In this document: positions 22,006 to 36,041 of the stretch, one piece after another
Layout: every line of letters begins with the position of its first letter
Position numbering within the stretch: position 1 is the first letter of the stretch
Assembly (NCBI RefSeq): GCF_020379485.1
Contig: NC_063452.1
Location: 12,379,065 to 12,443,064 of the forward strand
Direction of reading: 5' to 3'
DNA length: 64,000 nt
Origin: Brassica napus
Lineage: Eukaryota > Streptophyta > Magnoliopsida > Brassicales > Brassicaceae
The notes under the pieces: model-generated
What the model was told of the DNA's origin: nothing
What the model saw: only the letters and a program-made list of their open reading frames with translations
The model's database searches: none
Position numbers and translations under genes: made by a program

Positions 22006-24388
22006 TGGTCCATTTTCCCACCTAAAGACCAGTATTGGATGGACCCACTTATCAAATGGGTCATACATTTTACTCATTTAGGATATTTGAAAAACAAATG
22101 GGCTTAGTGGTTCAGAAGTAATAACGAGTTGGAGATTTGAACTTGGATTTGAGCTTAGAATTTGGCAAATCCTTTGTTGGTAATCCTTAAGAGAAGGAAG
22201 TAAACAAGCCCTTTTTTGGGTCTCTGAAACAAACCTTGAATACAGAATTGATACTATTTAGCGGTGACAGAGAGAGTTATTCTATATAAACTCATTCATC
22301 TGCGTCAGAAAAAACTCTTATTCCACTTTTATATGATATATGTTTCTTTCAAATGAGGAGAATAAAGAAAAGCATGTTTGCAGAAGGGATGACATTTTAA
22401 AAAGGTTAAGCGCATTTTTATCTTTGTAAAACTGTAAAAGTTTCTTAAGTAATAAAACATTAATATTTTAATTATATATGCTTTATTATTTAAACAATTA
22501 TATTTAAATATATCAAAGTTATCTGAAAGTTTCAAATAAATTTATTTTGGGAACTTTTTCTTAACTTTTATTTTTATCAATATTTTAGTTGTAACATATT
22601 TACAAAACTCAGGCACACTTGACATCAATTGTCTCCAAGAACACTCAATGCACTCATATTTGTTAATTAGTATTTTAACTGTCTCCCTATACTTCTAATT
22701 TGATCAATTTTCTACAATTTTGTTTTCCAAATTAACCAAATTACACTTAACTAATATAAACACATTTCGTTTAAATTTCCCAATAGTTTAACCTGACTAA
22801 AACTTAAACATGTCCTTAATTATAATCTGCAGACTTATTCATGTAGGATTAAGGGCCATCGGGTTAAACTATTAAGTAATCTGTTAAGATGATTATGTTA
22901 ACTAATTGTGATTTAGTTAAATTGAAAAAAACTGTGAAAATAATCAAATTATTAGTCTAAAAAGAGCAGCTAATAAATTTAGATTTATTTGACCTTGGTG
23001 CCAATAGTATAAAAAAAAATTTATGTCAACAAAAATTTCTCTATACATTATTTGATAAGTAATTTTTAAGGTTGTTTATGTAACAACAACATCACCATAT
23101 TCATTTTCATTAGAAAGATATAAAATAAATTAGTAAAATTAATGACGTAGTTTGAAGCTGATTATGAAGTAAACGTTTACATTTAATATTTAATATTTAT
23201 TTTTGGTAAGTTTTTTAGAACAAGGTAATACCTCATACATCATCACTAAATGAAAGCTATTCAAATATAACATTAAAATAAAATAATAATAAAATAAAAA
23301 ATATTTTTTAAAAACAAATTGACAACATTATTTAATTATATTTTATAATACATTAATACCAAAAGTTCTTCAAATTTTATACAATTTTTAAATTATAAAT
23401 TTCTAATCGTAATGCTATTAGTTTCCTTTTAATATCTACAAATTTTTGAAATACTATTTAGTTTTACTTTTCGATAATTATTAAAAAATATTTCTAACAA
23501 ATTTCTCTTAATTTTACTCCAATTAATTTAATATATTTTAATCAAACAAATAGGTAAAAATCTTGCTAAATTATAATTTTAAATATATAAATATTTTAAA
23601 TATTTTAAATATAGTCCTGAAGTATATATTTAATTTACTTAAATAAAAATAAAAATATTGTTAAGCAAAGAATAAATCTAAAATGTTAATAATTTATTTT
23701 ATTTTATTTTTTTTGTGTAGGAAAACACTTAATTAGTATTAAAACTTTCTGCTGTGTACATCTTATATTAATATTTAATAAAAATGAAAAAATATTTGAA
23801 TTCCCTTATTTCCCAAATATCCTCCCAATAATCTAGAAGCTCTAGTCTCTCATTCACCGACTCCACTGCAATTTTCAAAAGAGCAAAATAAATCTTTAAG
23901 AAATATAATAAATCCCCCAAAAATGTCTTCTCCCTTCCTAATCACATGGACCTTATCAACGCATTATCAGCTTACATCCTCTCCGTTCCCTGCAGCTGTA
24001 TTGCACTTTCTCCACAAGCGAAAACGACTTCGGATTTACACATCACAGTCCTTTTCTCTCACCAAACCCTCACCTTCTAGAATCTCTTATCTGATTTGCT
24101 TGATATGCAAGCAATATAGTAAACCCTAAATATATAACATGAAAAAGTAACTACAGTATATTCTTCTATCAAACTTCCCCCTTTATATATTTCTCCTCTT
24201 GGATATTTACACGTATGCCTCGGTGGATATAGACCTAGAGAACGTGTGGAACTAAACCTTAACACACTCACTTTTGACAGCGTGTTAACGTGTAATTGCT
24301 TTGTATCAAAGTATATGTATGGGGAAAGGGGAGTGAAGAGATTGATTCTATACTATTAAGTTGCTTTAGGTTTCTTCCTTCTTGTCTT
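22006..24388. other. AT-rich spacer downstream of RBOHF
   Basis: No gene is supported. 23280-23700 is extremely A+T rich. A more balanced segment at 23840-24140 contains a 68-codon ORF (23923-24129) starting MSSPFLITW that resembles nothing I know. The last 200 bases probably include the RBOHF 3' UTR. Confidence 0.5.
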
Positions 24389-27300
24389 TTAGAAATGCTC
24401 CTTGTGGAACTCAAACTTCGTTGAACCCTTTTGGTTGAATGTGTTGCATAGTTTGCTAAGCTCTTTGCCTAGAACCGGTACTCCGCAGTAAAACACTCCT
24501 GTCAAAGAAAGAAATTCAAAGATTTAAGAATCATTTTGATGCTTTTTTTATTCTTATTGTTGTTATGGAAACTGGAAAGTGACAGCTTCTATCAAATCAT
24601 GAGAGTGAAAGCTTCCATAAAAGCAGATACCCCTAAAAATACGTCGAAACTCATTGCCGTATATAAAAATGTAACAGAGCTGTGTGGACTAAGTTGAGCG
24701 AATCTAAAGATATTCTCTTTTTGTTGAAATATGTGAAGATCTATAAACCACAGAGGTAAGTGATTGTTACCTATTTTTGCATTGCAGTGCTTGGAACTTA
24801 GCTTAGAGAGAACCTTTTTCCAGTTGGGTCTTGCAAAGTGTGTTCTGACCTGAAAATTGAAAACATAAATTTTTTTGAGTTGTGGGGTTCATTATTTTAC
24901 AAATGAGAAGTTGGGGACCGTTTTGAGAAAACAAAAGAATCACGTACACTAGTGCCAGAGACAATGTCGACTCCATTTTTGGCATGGTTAAGAGCTTGAA
25001 CCATTGTAATGAGAGCAGAACGAGCATCACCTTCTTCATACACACTTGTCAAATAGTTATGCATCTCTATCACACCCTGTTCAACACACAAAAATAGCAA
25101 ATCAACTTTGATATTCTCAGGAAAGTGCTAAGTGATTCTCTTAGGAAATATTTTTACCCGTTGGTCAAGCTCTGCTACTTCGTTCATGACGCCTTTGAAC
25201 CAATCAAAAGAGCCTTGTTCTCTTGTTACCCAATAGAAGTAAGCATTTGTGGTTTTTAATATTTTCTTTCCTCTCGGTGTATTAGCATTGTTGCCACTGT
25301 TGCTTCCTGTGCTGTTCTCTGATGATCTACTAAAATCCGAGATCGAATCCTGGAGATGTAAAATATATTTATCAAATTCACATCTTCATTAGTTGTTTGA
25401 AAAAAAAAAGAGTTTAAAGATTACCGCTTGCTCCTCCATTTTAACAATGTTGTTAAGCAAATCTTTCAAGATACTGATAAATGGAGTTGCACCAATGCCA
25501 AGACCAACCAATAAGAGAACATCATATTTTCTATAGTCTTGTGCTGGTGCACCATAGGGTCCATCTATCAACAGCTTTGGCAAACTGTAACAACATTTGG
25601 CTAAACACATCAGAATGTGGGTAATTACAGTTTTTAAGTCTTTGGTTTATTGTTTTTATTATACCTTTTCTTTGTTGTTTCATCGGCTCTGAGAAGTCCG
25701 CTTTTACCGGCAACCGGTGGCTCACAAACTTCAGAGAATACTCTTTTGAGTTCTTGAGTCCAATCTCCGAGTTGTCTAATGTGAATGCTGAGATAATCAT
25801 CTCCAGGTGCTGAAGTAATGGAGAATGGATGCCTAAATCAAATACAAATTAGTAAGAAAGATTTATTTGATTAATAAGATTCATTCCGTTTTTGTAAATT
25901 TTTACCATTCAAATGGAGAAACTGCTGGACACTGAACGAACATGTACTGTCCACTTTTGTAACGAAATTGAGATGGTTTCGACATTTGCAGCGTCAGAAC
26001 GTTACCAGGATATATAGCAACCTAAGGGAAAAATGAAAAGAAATTAGAATTTTAACATCGAGATATGATTAACAGAGTACTCTGTTTTTGGTTTCATTCA
26101 CTAACCTTTAGAAGTCGAACCGAATAAGAACCAGACCGGAAGTACCTAAGTGTTCTTTCTCCACCATAGAGTAAAACTGGTACAGCAAGATACATCCATG
26201 TCTACAAAAAGAAGAAAAGCATACTCCCTTACAAAGAAGAAAAACATATTCATTACCAATTCACTTAACCAGATTTCAACCAATAGAAAAATAGATTAGA
26301 ATAAAAAATCAATAAATTTTGCATTGAAATCATAAAACAACATTAATTTTGAAACGGAAATTTTGCTCTAAAACGACATCTAATTCGAAACGGAGGGAGC
26401 ATTACATTTTTTTCAACAATTAATGAGCTTTAAGTCATTTTAGAGACTTACCGTGTGAACATACCAAGGTTTGGCGAAATAAAGGAAGATACCGTGAAGC
26501 ACAAGCAAGACATAGACGATGATGAACAAATGGTGGGAATACCAAAAGGCGTTAAAGCCAGTAAGACGATCAAATGGCTTTGGAAGTTTGACGAGGTTAC
26601 GTCTAAACCATCTTGTTGCTAATGTGAATGAAATAGCCATCAAGATGATCATTAAAATCCCTGTGATTCCTTCAGGTCCCTTAACGAGGTCAAAGTACGT
26701 TGGCTGTTTGTGCTGAAAGTAGTGAAACAGATAGCGATTGTAATCATATTCCGTGGCTCTAACGATTCTTGGGAAATCACAAGCAATATGGTCTCCAACA
26801 TGAAGGATCACGGCTACTACAATGGCTCCTGCTATTGTCTGCACATTACACAAAAGATTATTGAGTTAAAACAAAAACAAAAAGGTTCCCTTAAAAAAGC
26901 TTTTTCAAACCGAAACAAAAAAGGAAAGCGAAGTATAGCTGTCAACTTCCAGTGCGTGCACAAAGAATATGAGCCCCACATTATCAGCTTTGCTAGACAG
27001 ACAGCACATTGCGTTCGAAGAGGGCTTTGTATTTAATCAGTGTTGTTTTTGACTTATAGAGTCACGAAAAGAAAGTTCTAATGGGACCTCAAGAAAATGC
27101 TCAAAAGTAACAATCAAATGGAAAGTGGAAACAAACAAAATAAAAAATAAAGTATATATTTTCAGGGTTTATTGTATAAGTTCACTAACCTTGTGGAAGT
27201 TGATGTTATCATCAAAAGGAATAAAGTAGGAGAGTCTTGTTGATCTGAGCCAAGTAATTGTGTTTCTGCAAACTGGGAAAAGTATAAGAGCCATGTTGAA

Positions 27301-30000
27301 TTTAAGTGTCTCTGCTGCTCCTTTTGCTGTGAGTAAGCAATAACCCATCACATGAAATGCATCTTTTTGCTTGTATTGGAAGAATTTCCACAAGAACAAT
27401 CCAATCATGATCATGATCCATAAAGACAAAACCCAGATCCTTTTCCAGTTTTCTTGCATGAAGTAGACGAAATCCGAGCTCATTCGATGTATTCTGCTAT
27501 TCTTTCTTAACCCTTGAAGGTTTTGGCTCAATGCTTGGCTTGTATAGCTCAATGCTTGACTGTAGTTGAGGTATGTGTCTTTTTGTAGAAGCAGAGTCTC
27601 GAGTTGCCATAGCTACACAAGAAACACAGCAGCATAAGATCTTTGTCTTTTTGAACTATAATAACAAAATGCTTATGAGTTAGATATATGTAACCAGACA
27701 AGCTTAAACAGTGACATGTATTAAATTTAAAACTCTATTCTACCCTAACTGGACATTTGCAATAGTTTAATTGTTATAACTAATTCACCTACAATTTGAG
27801 GTCATTATTGAATGTCAAACTTTAGCTAATGGATTAGAAAAGAAAAGGAAAAGTTTATACTATATTTGAGCTACTGAATAGAAGGATCTAGGTGTCAGCA
27901 AATGAGATAAGAGTAGAAAAAAAGCAAAACAGAAAATAATGTAACGCCAATAAAATTGTATTTTATAAACCATATAAGTATTGAATTCTATTTATGGGCG
28001 GCGGTTTGGCATACTTTATTTGGTTTGTGTAACGAAAGTTGAACTCTTTTTGCAATATAATATTCACATCATGCAAGCACGGAAACAAAACATGTGATGG
28101 CATGAAAATTCAATCCTCATTTTGTGACATATTTGAGATGCAGAGTATTAGGACCAACCAACCTCTATGTAGCCAAGTCTTTCAGGGTCTAACTCCTCCA
28201 TAATCAAAGCTGCATATTCCTCTGCTTGTTCTTTCAATCTTGATAGCTTATTTGCAGATGCACTCAGCATTATAATCTGTAATAATCAATTTTCATTTTT
28301 GCAAAAAAGGGATAAGGACCTTTCGTAATGTGTTAAGTAAGACATCTCTATTACATATTGTGTCACCGTCTAAACCAACTTGAATATTTAGTCAAAACCA
28401 AATAAAAAATAACAAATTTCAACATACATGCCACCTTAGTTACAGATAAGAATCTGAAGACGTTGGTAAAATACGAAGGGCAAGAAAATTCGCATTTTGT
28501 TTCTTTTTATTTTTATAATATAGATGGAGTGGTTAGTATATCAGCATTTCATGCGATTTAAGGTCACCAAATCCCCGCCTAACTTTGAGTATATATATAA
28601 AAAAAAAAACTAGTTCGAATTTTACGAATAATCTAAAATTTAACTGAATAATTAATGACACAGTCAATGACGTTAATTGTCTGTTTGTTATAAATATGGA
28701 GCATTTTTCAAACTAGTCAACATTTAATTAATTACCTCCTTTACTTCCTCTTCTGTAATTCTCCCATCTTCATTCTTGTCCACTCTGTAATTTCCGACAG
28801 GAAAAGATAATTAAGAGATTATGATCGATTGCGTATTAAATAAAGTCAAAGGTTCTGTAATAAGAAAACGAGTTTAGTAGTATAATTAAAACATACGCAT
28901 CGTCAGGAACAATAATTCCCGCACACATGCAAATTACCATTATCATAATTAAGAAGACTGATCTGGAGGGATCGTTTACAGTAAAATGATTATTATGAGC
29001 TTTTAAGATAATGATTATTAGTAGGAAAAGCATGATTACGAGTAGTAATCTCATTACTTTAATCATTAAGTATAACTTTCTCTTTTCCAAAAAAGAAACG
29101 TACATGTCGAAGAAGATCTGGAGACGAGAATCGAAGCTATCGTCGTTGATTTGCAACCAATACTCGTAAAGCTCGTCGTGGCTGATCTTCTCACCTTTTA
29201 ATCTCCTTCTCCTGCTCAATGCGTCGTATAGCTCCAATGCAAACTCCTTTGAATCTTTCATTCCTGAGGACAGTAAAAAACAAAATCAACTTCTTGAAAA
29301 AAACATAATCGAGTTCTTGAAAAAAAAGAACATGATCGAGTTTCGAACCTATGCACTGGGCGAAGTCGGACCGATAGATGTAACCGTTCTTAGCAAGCTT
29401 TTCGAAGTTGGTCTGAACATCGTTCCACCCTTCAACGTTCTTGTTCTTATTGCTGATGAATCTTAACCCACGTAAAGCTCTCTGAGCACTAGACCGAGTC
29501 CGATCTAGCTGAGCTCGTTGCTTCCGCAACGCTCGTGCCTCTAGCGCCGAGTTCACTATACCTCCTCCACCGTCGTTTTGGTTCGCCGAGGTTAACGTGC
29601 CGGAGACGGAACGAGACCACGAGAACCGCTTCAGTTCATGCGATAACTGCTTCGCCTTCGCGACAGCTTCCGCCTTGAGCTCCTGCGAGAACTGCCGGAG
29701 CCGATTCGACGAGGTCCGTTTCATCGTCGGCGATCTCGGGATCGATACCGGAGTCATCATCCCCCCGCCGGCGGTTTCGTCGGAGATATCGATGTTAATG
29801 GCGGTTGCTGGCTCCACGCTTCGAAGGACGATGGTGTCATCGTCTTGGAGATCGATCGTGACCTCAACGAACTCTTCACCGTAACCGCCGTTGGAACATT
29901 CGGTTCCGGGAGAGGTGGATGCACTTCCGACGGCGAGTTTTCCGGCGGAAACGGAATCAAACGACCACCGGCGACGATCGTTCTTGGAGAACGGCCTCAT
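24389..30000 (-). CDS. RBOHF: Respiratory burst oxidase homolog F (NADPH oxidase)
   Basis: Fourteen exons on the minus strand (plus coordinates, gene order): 29349-30000, 29104-29263, 28736-28784, 28163-28276, 27190-27612, 26452-26838, 26106-26201, 25906-26021, 25665-25832, 25425-25584, 25158-25349, 24948-25076, 24771-24849, 24389-24498. All introns are GT-AG, and the total of 2835 bp gives 944 residues, the length I recall for Arabidopsis RBOHF. The N-terminal domain is cytosolic and arginine/serine-rich. A canonical EF-hand, [12 protein letters not shown], is at 273-284. The ferric-reductase membrane domain spans about 350-630, with histidines in LHVGDH and YSHHLF that would hold the hemes. 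HPFSIT at 667 binds [11 protein letters not shown] at 749-756 binds NADPH, and the protein ends FHKEHF. It passes electrons from NADPH across the plasma membrane to make superoxide, in ABA, immunity and Casparian-strip signalling. It looks fully functional. Confidence 0.96.
26224..26399. mobile_element. Stowaway-like MITE in RBOHF intron 6
   Basis: The left end CTCCCTTACAAAG and the inverted right end CTCCCTCCGTTTCGAATTAG resemble Stowaway termini. It lies wholly inside the 250-bp intron between the exons at 26452-26838 and 26106-26201, so it does not touch coding sequence. The TA duplication is clear on the left but not on the right. Confidence 0.5.
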
Positions 30001-30330
30001 TGGAAGATCCAGCGAACACTAGGGATGAAACTGTTGGGCGAAGGATGAATATACACGTAGCATATACAGTAGTATATATATTGGTAGGTGGAATCTTTGA
30101 AAGGAGGAGAGGGAGAGGGAGAGGGAGAGAGAGATCTCAAACGCGTCGTGGCTCAGTGGAGAAAGCCATTTTTCACGCGCTGTGCATATCTGTGCTTTAT
30201 AGGCGAGGAGAGAGATAGAAAGTGATACAGAGGTTAAAAAGACTAGAGAGAGAGAGAAAGAGAGAAACGCACTGAAGCAGAACGTTGACGAAGAGTGAGG
30301 AACACGGCCCATGAGGTTCGAACTGGACCG
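30001..30330 (-). promoter_or_regulatory. 5' UTR/promoter region of RBOHF with purine-rich microsatellites
   Basis: Two GA-rich tracts, GGGAGA units at 30102-30134 and (GA)n at 30245-30266, lie 100 and 245 bp upstream of the RBOHF ATG; on the gene strand they are CT repeats. A TATATATA-like stretch sits near 30073-30080, about 75 bp from the ATG. CT repeats in 5' leaders are common in plants. The transcription start is not determined. Confidence 0.4.
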
Positions 30331-31284
30331 GCAAAAAGTTTGCGCAATAAAAAACTTTACAATAATAACATTGATTTTAATGTCTTTTTCTTCTTATAAT
30401 TTTATTTTGTTATTAACTGAAAAATATAAAACTATTTTATTCCCGAGAAACAAAAATATTTTTTTTTCTAAACGTGATTACATCAAATTTATAAATTGCA
30501 AATTAAAACAAATTATTTTGCAAGAATACATGTTTAATTATCCTAAATTAAACTACAAAGAAAGTTAAAATTTTATGTTAGGGTTATTGTGACAACCCGT
30601 CCCGCGGGTCTATGCTTACAGTCCTGGAGGACACCGAATCTAACTCTTCACATGTGAGCCCTAACTGGCTCCTCTATGTAGGTTATTGGTGACCTTGGTG
30701 TTTCTCGAACCCAAGACCTCACATTTTAACAACATTTCTACATGACAAATTGTCACCAATTGATCTGCTTGTAACGCTCGGATCTCCGTGTTTTAGCATC
30801 ACCCGCACGGTATCTCAAATCGCTTTCCGATAGGTCATCCATACTTTCACTACTTCAGCCCAAGCACACTTAACTCTAGAATTCTAAACGGATGTGTGAC
30901 GGAAAAAGTAAGTCAAGTTTGGTGACATAAATAGTTAAATCAATTATCTTAAGTCTTTCCATATATCACAATTCGAGATGTTACAATTATATATTTTAAA
31001 CTCAAGGTTTAAATTTTCATTATTATTATTATGATTTCTTAATCTTTTGATACTGAATTTATACAGTTATAGAATTCTAAATTTGGTGCTAGGTTTGAGG
31101 CCTGGGACAAAAAAAAACTAGTGCTATTTTCGAGAATTTTTTCGTTTCTTTTTCAAGTTTATATTTTAGCTTTATGTTAAATTTTTGGTTAGACAAATAG
31201 CTTTATGTTACATTTTTGGTTAGACAAATGAGACTTGAGAGTATATTAGTCATGTTATTAGTGGGTTACATAAAGATGTCACTG
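30331..31284. other. Spacer with repeat-like GC-richer block
   Basis: Most is AT-rich. The block at about 30585-30905 is richer in GC and on the minus strand contains GGGTTCGAGA (B-box-like) about 45 bases after a weak A-box-like ATTGGTGAC. This could be an old tRNA-derived SINE or an LTR-element fragment; ends and target duplication were not found. No gene is supported. Confidence 0.35.
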
Positions 31285-32110
31285 AGAGGTTTATTGTTTG
31301 TGGTTTTTGCTTTAGTTTTTGGTTTTTGTTTTTGTAAAAACTATTTTTTATCTAATCAAGTTTTAGCTTTTAGTTTTAGTTTTTGTAAAAACCATTTCAC
31401 TTACCAATCAAGTTTTTTAAGAAATAGATTTTTTAAAATTTAGAAAAACTAGTTTTTCAAAATTTCAACCAATTTGTGAAAAAAAAGCCAAAAACCAACT
31501 CTTGTGGGTTTTCAATATAAAAACGAATTTTGTATAAAACACTATATTTTAATTAATTAATAATAAAATAAATAATATTTTCATAAAGATAAAATTCCCG
31601 TACATTTTTTTATCATTTAAACATCAATGTAAAATAATTTATTTGTATTTCATATATGTAAATAAATATATATAATTTTAGTATTGGTTTAACCAATTAG
31701 TTATTAATTTCTATAAATTAAATTATTGAATAATTTTAATAATTATTATACACACTAAACAACAGCTAAAAATTATAAAACTTAAAATATTTTATTAATA
31801 AAATATATTATATTAATTGAAAATAGCCATTCAAGTTCTAAAAAACAAAAAAAAATATTTTATGTAATAAAATTGTAAATAGTTTCAATATATTGCTTAT
31901 TTATTGTTATTTTTTATTATTTTAAATAATATATTGCTTATTTTATATAAAAAAACTAAGGATACAGCAAAACCAAAATCTAAAAACTAAAAAGTAAAAC
32001 CAAAAGCTGAAAATCAAAAAACAAAATCTAAAAGTTAAAAACCAAAAACCAAAATCTAAAATCAAAATCTAAAAACCAAAAACTAAAACCAAAAACTAAT
32101 GGAAACAATC
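31285..32110. mobile_element. MITE-like element with long T-rich/A-rich inverted arms
   Basis: The left arm (31285-31480) is built from GTTTTTGGTTTTTG and AGTTTTAG words. The right arm (31965-32110) is the inverse, AAAACCAAAAACTAAAA. The terminal sequences GAGGTTTATTGTTTG and, inverted, TAGGTGATGATTGTTT are similar. The arms could fold into a long imperfect hairpin. The centre is AT-rich. No coding sequence and no certain target duplication. Confidence 0.5.
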
Positions 32111-34276
32111 ATCACCTAATAGTTTGTCCTTCTATGAGATATGTAAGACATGTATATCTACTGTATCCATGGCGTTTTACACAAGTGACTGTGTGAATGT
32201 TTGTCTCTCTGTAAGTCTGCTTAAGTCTATTTCGCCCGACGCGTTTTTGCCAAAGTTGTGCTTGTAAATCTCTGAGAGAAAAACAAAATGGACGACTTTG
32301 AATAAAAGCTTAGACGAAACTTTTGGATACAAGTGTTGTAGTGATTGATGTAGTATATCTTCAAGTCCACGGCGACAAACAAGTTTAGTTTAAGAAGAAC
32401 AAACCAATTTTGATAACAACATTTTTTTAAAAGTGATTCAATAATAGATTCAAAATATTTTACATCAAACTGAGTATGTTTCATGGGTCGTCGAATAATC
32501 CTGTACCGCGGATATTCACATAAGACACTGGAGTTGGTTACGAATACACGGTAAAAACTCTATAAATTAATAATATAGGAACTATAGTATATTGTTAAAT
32601 TATAAAAATATTAATTTACAAAAAGTTTTCTTTTCTATTTTTTTCTATTTTTGAATATTTTTTATTTACTAAATAAGAAAATAATTTATTTTACCGTATA
32701 TATATTAATCAAATTTTAGAAATTAGATTTCATATTGTTTTGCTATATTATTTGTGGTGTGACTGGTAAACATCATAAAATAATAGGAACACATAGAAAA
32801 ATAATATGAATAGAAATAAAAATTTATGAATGATGAAGAATGATAGTTCTTTATCAAAATTAATAAAGAATAGATTTGTTCTATAATTCTGTACAAACAA
32901 AGGAACGAATAGAAATCCAAAAGAAAATATATTTCTCATGAATGATAATTTTTATAAGGAATGTTAAGTAATATTCTTCCTCGTTCCATTGGTTACCATT
33001 TAAAGCCGATGTATATTTTTATGTTTCATAGAATTCAAATGTAGTTTTAGATATAATTTTACTAAATTTTATCAAAAATATATTCAAATTTTAAGAAAAA
33101 TAGAGATGATGTCATTGTGAATATAAAACCAACAATATAATGTTTAGCTTGTACTTAAATAAATATATAGAAATATTATTAATTTATAATTTTAATGAAA
33201 CCATATATTTACACATGACTTTTTAAAAATTATTATCTTATTAATTTATCGATTTGTGTCATATTTTGAACCGGAGAAAATATTAATTTATAAATTTTTT
33301 TAATTTATCGACTATTAGTTTATGTAGTTTTTACTGTATTATTTATAGGAAGGCACACATGCCAATTTATATTTTGAGTGGTTGTGTGCGCCTCTTCAAT
33401 TTTTTCACAGAGATTTCAATTCAAATATTAGGTTGCGTAAAAGTTGTAAAACAAAAACAAAAAAAAAACTCCATGCATGTATGAAAGTGAAATGTGAAAA
33501 ATTTGATGAAGATCGTTTGTCAAAATAAAATTTGTGATTGGTTACAAAAAAAAAAATTGTGATGAAGATTTTGACTGTACTATACCTGAACCTGATATTA
33601 AAATATCGTGTTATTCTATGAGCCCACTAAACGTATAATTAATTATTTACTGAAGCATGATTAATGATAGATTATTAATGTATATCACACGTTAGAAAAA
33701 CATAATGAAACCTTTTTTTTTATTCCAGCGGTTTCATACATGATACATCTATTCATCAATAAATCTTTTTTTATCGTCACCAAAAAACATCTAGATATCT
33801 ATATTATATTAGTATCTTTTTTTGTTGTTGGCTATATTGGTAGCTGGTTAGATTAATTGGTTTAATATCTTTTTTTTTGTGCAACAATTGGTTTAATATC
33901 TAAGCAATAAATCTGTGGGTTAGTGCTTAACTCAAATTAGAAGGTTATTTTATTTTCCAAGCGTCTAATCAGTTTTTACCCTGTTTTTTTTTTTTTTTAT
34001 CAAGAATCAGTGGGTTTCGTTATGTATCATGTATGTATGCATGTGTGTTTCAATGTTTCAATTTCTTCATGAACTAAGTAGAAATCAGAACTTATTAAGA
34101 TTGTGACTTAGCAACAAACTAATGTAGACTTATTGGACATTCTAAACTTCAAAACGAAATGTCGATTAATCTAAGAAATATTTAATTAGTTTCTTTTAGA
34201 CGTTTACTGAGGAACTTTGTCTCCTTTATTTTTGTTATAGTCTTTGGAAATATTTTCGTATCTACCAAGTAATTAC

Positions 34277-34307
<31 letters not shown>

Positions 34308-35638
34308 GTTGATTGATGAACTAAGCCACACATATGATAGTTTGAAAGCTAGCTAATCCGTATATTACGATGTGTATTCGACCCTAACTGACATCAAAAT
34401 TATTATTTAAAATAAAACTGTATTATGACATCTCATACTACAATCACACTAGAACCAATGAGTACGATGGTACTAATCTTTACGATTTACTTGTTGATCA
34501 TATCGTTAATACTATAGCAATACTAGAAACTGATGAAAGAAAACTATATGTCAGTTAATATTCTAAAGCAGTATGTTAAGATGTTGTCAAATTAATCGGA
34601 TTGTAAAAGTCAAGCTTGATTCTAGTTGCTATAGAAATATTTTCAGACATAACTAACCTCAATTTAATAAAACATGTCTTTTCACGTTAAACCAATTACA
34701 ATTTAATAAAATACAATTGTTAATGTAGCCACTGACAAGTTCTTAAAGCTATGTGGATGAACAAGGAGATTAAAAAATTTGTATTATAAACTACTATATT
34801 CCTATTTAATATATGATTAATTAAATTAGAGTGATTTACATAAAAATCTATTTATTATTCAAAAGGTTAAAAAATAGATTTAATGTATAAAATTGTATTG
34901 AGATTTTAGAATGACATTTGTTTTAAAACAAAATAAAAATTCTAAAATGACATTTATTATGAAACATACAGAGTATTTAGGAGAGAAATTATGTATATAA
35001 ACACACTTGGGTATATATATATATATATATAATTTTTGTCACTATGATTGTGACTGTATAGTCATTCTAGCGTAACTTTTTACTCCAAAATTTTTTTTAC
35101 TCAGCGTTTCACTATTAAGTCACCAATCAAGGAGAAATCATTTTTTTTCCCTTTTTACTCGGCTCACAGTTCAAAAAAAGAGAAATACACACTCAACTTT
35201 ACTCTCAATTTTGCTAGAATAATATAGATTAAATATAGATTTTCATTTCTTTTCTTTTTACTTTTTTGATTTCCACCATTTTAGTTTTACTCCATTTTCC
35301 ACCTTTAATTTTTTTTATTTACTCTAAATTTACCAATCAGACTCTATATATTCTGCAACTTTTATAATTTCGAAGGAAAATAACTTTTTCTTTTGACTAA
35401 AACGGAAAATAACTTGTCCCAAGAGTTAGTAAAGTATGCATCTGAACTCCAATGTTGCAATGAGAAAAGAAGTCTACTGAAAGAAAATATTTAGATTAAT
35501 ATACGAGATCTTAATATACTTACAACATTTTCCCTTAACTGCAGATTATAAAATCTAAGGGGAGTTAACCCACCTGCTTGACTTTCAGGCTTTCAAATTT
35601 TGACATATCATGTGCTTTTCGATGAACTGTTAATTACA
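32111..35638. other. Long AT-rich spacer
   Basis: No coding region is supported; short ORFs are AT-driven. Features seen are a (TA)n tract at 34277-34305, a shorter one at 35013-35031, and MITE scraps with TCTAAAATGACATTT words near 34900-34960. Confidence 0.5.
34277..34305. repeat. (TA)n microsatellite
   Basis: About 14 uninterrupted TA units. Confidence 0.95.
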
Positions 35639-35646
35639 ATAATAGG

Positions 35647-36041
35647 CCGTGTTTTTTAAACCGGACCGTAAGCTGAACTGGAAATATTTTGGATCACGGT
35701 TAAATATGGTTCGACCGGGTCAAATTTGGTTCAATAATATGGTTTAATATTTTTTTAGTATGTAAATATAAAAGTAATATTAGTAAACATGATGCATAGT
35801 TAAAATATAAATCAATTTTGAACATAAAATATTATAAATATAAATTATTTTCTTGTTTATATGAATGGTTTATAGATTTTCGATAGTTTTAGTGGTTTTT
35901 ATTGGTTTAATAACTTTGAAATATAATCCGGCTATGTGGCCGGTTCATGGTCGAACCAATTACTAGACCAACCCGGCTATATAACCGGTTCACGGTCGAA
36001 CCCGGTCTAACCATCGGATCGATCCGGTTTTAAAAACACTG
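35647..36041. mobile_element. CCGG-rich MITE, copy 1
   Basis: The ends GTGTTTTTTAAACCGGACCG and, inverted, GTGTTTTTAAAACCGGATCG are near-identical inverted repeats. The 8-bp direct repeat ATAATAGG flanks it (35639-35646 and 36042-36049). Subterminal GGTTCGACCGGG words occur at both ends, and the centre is AT-rich. The duplication length fits hAT or Mutator-like elements. A larger relative lies at 36374-37152. Confidence 0.7.

Noticed and set aside
23923..24129. A 68-codon + strand ORF (MSSPFLITW...) as a small gene.
   Set aside because: No conserved feature, no splice or promoter support; too short to claim.
24346..24370. TCTATACTATTAAG resembles the 5' end of Arabidopsis-type Helitrons.
   Set aside because: It is preceded by T, not A, sits in the RBOHF 3' UTR, and no hairpin plus CTRR terminus was found at a matching distance.
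29597..29884. A 95-codon + strand ORF over RBOHF exon 1.
   Set aside because: It is the antisense shadow of the RBOHF coding sequence; no promoter or conservation supports it.
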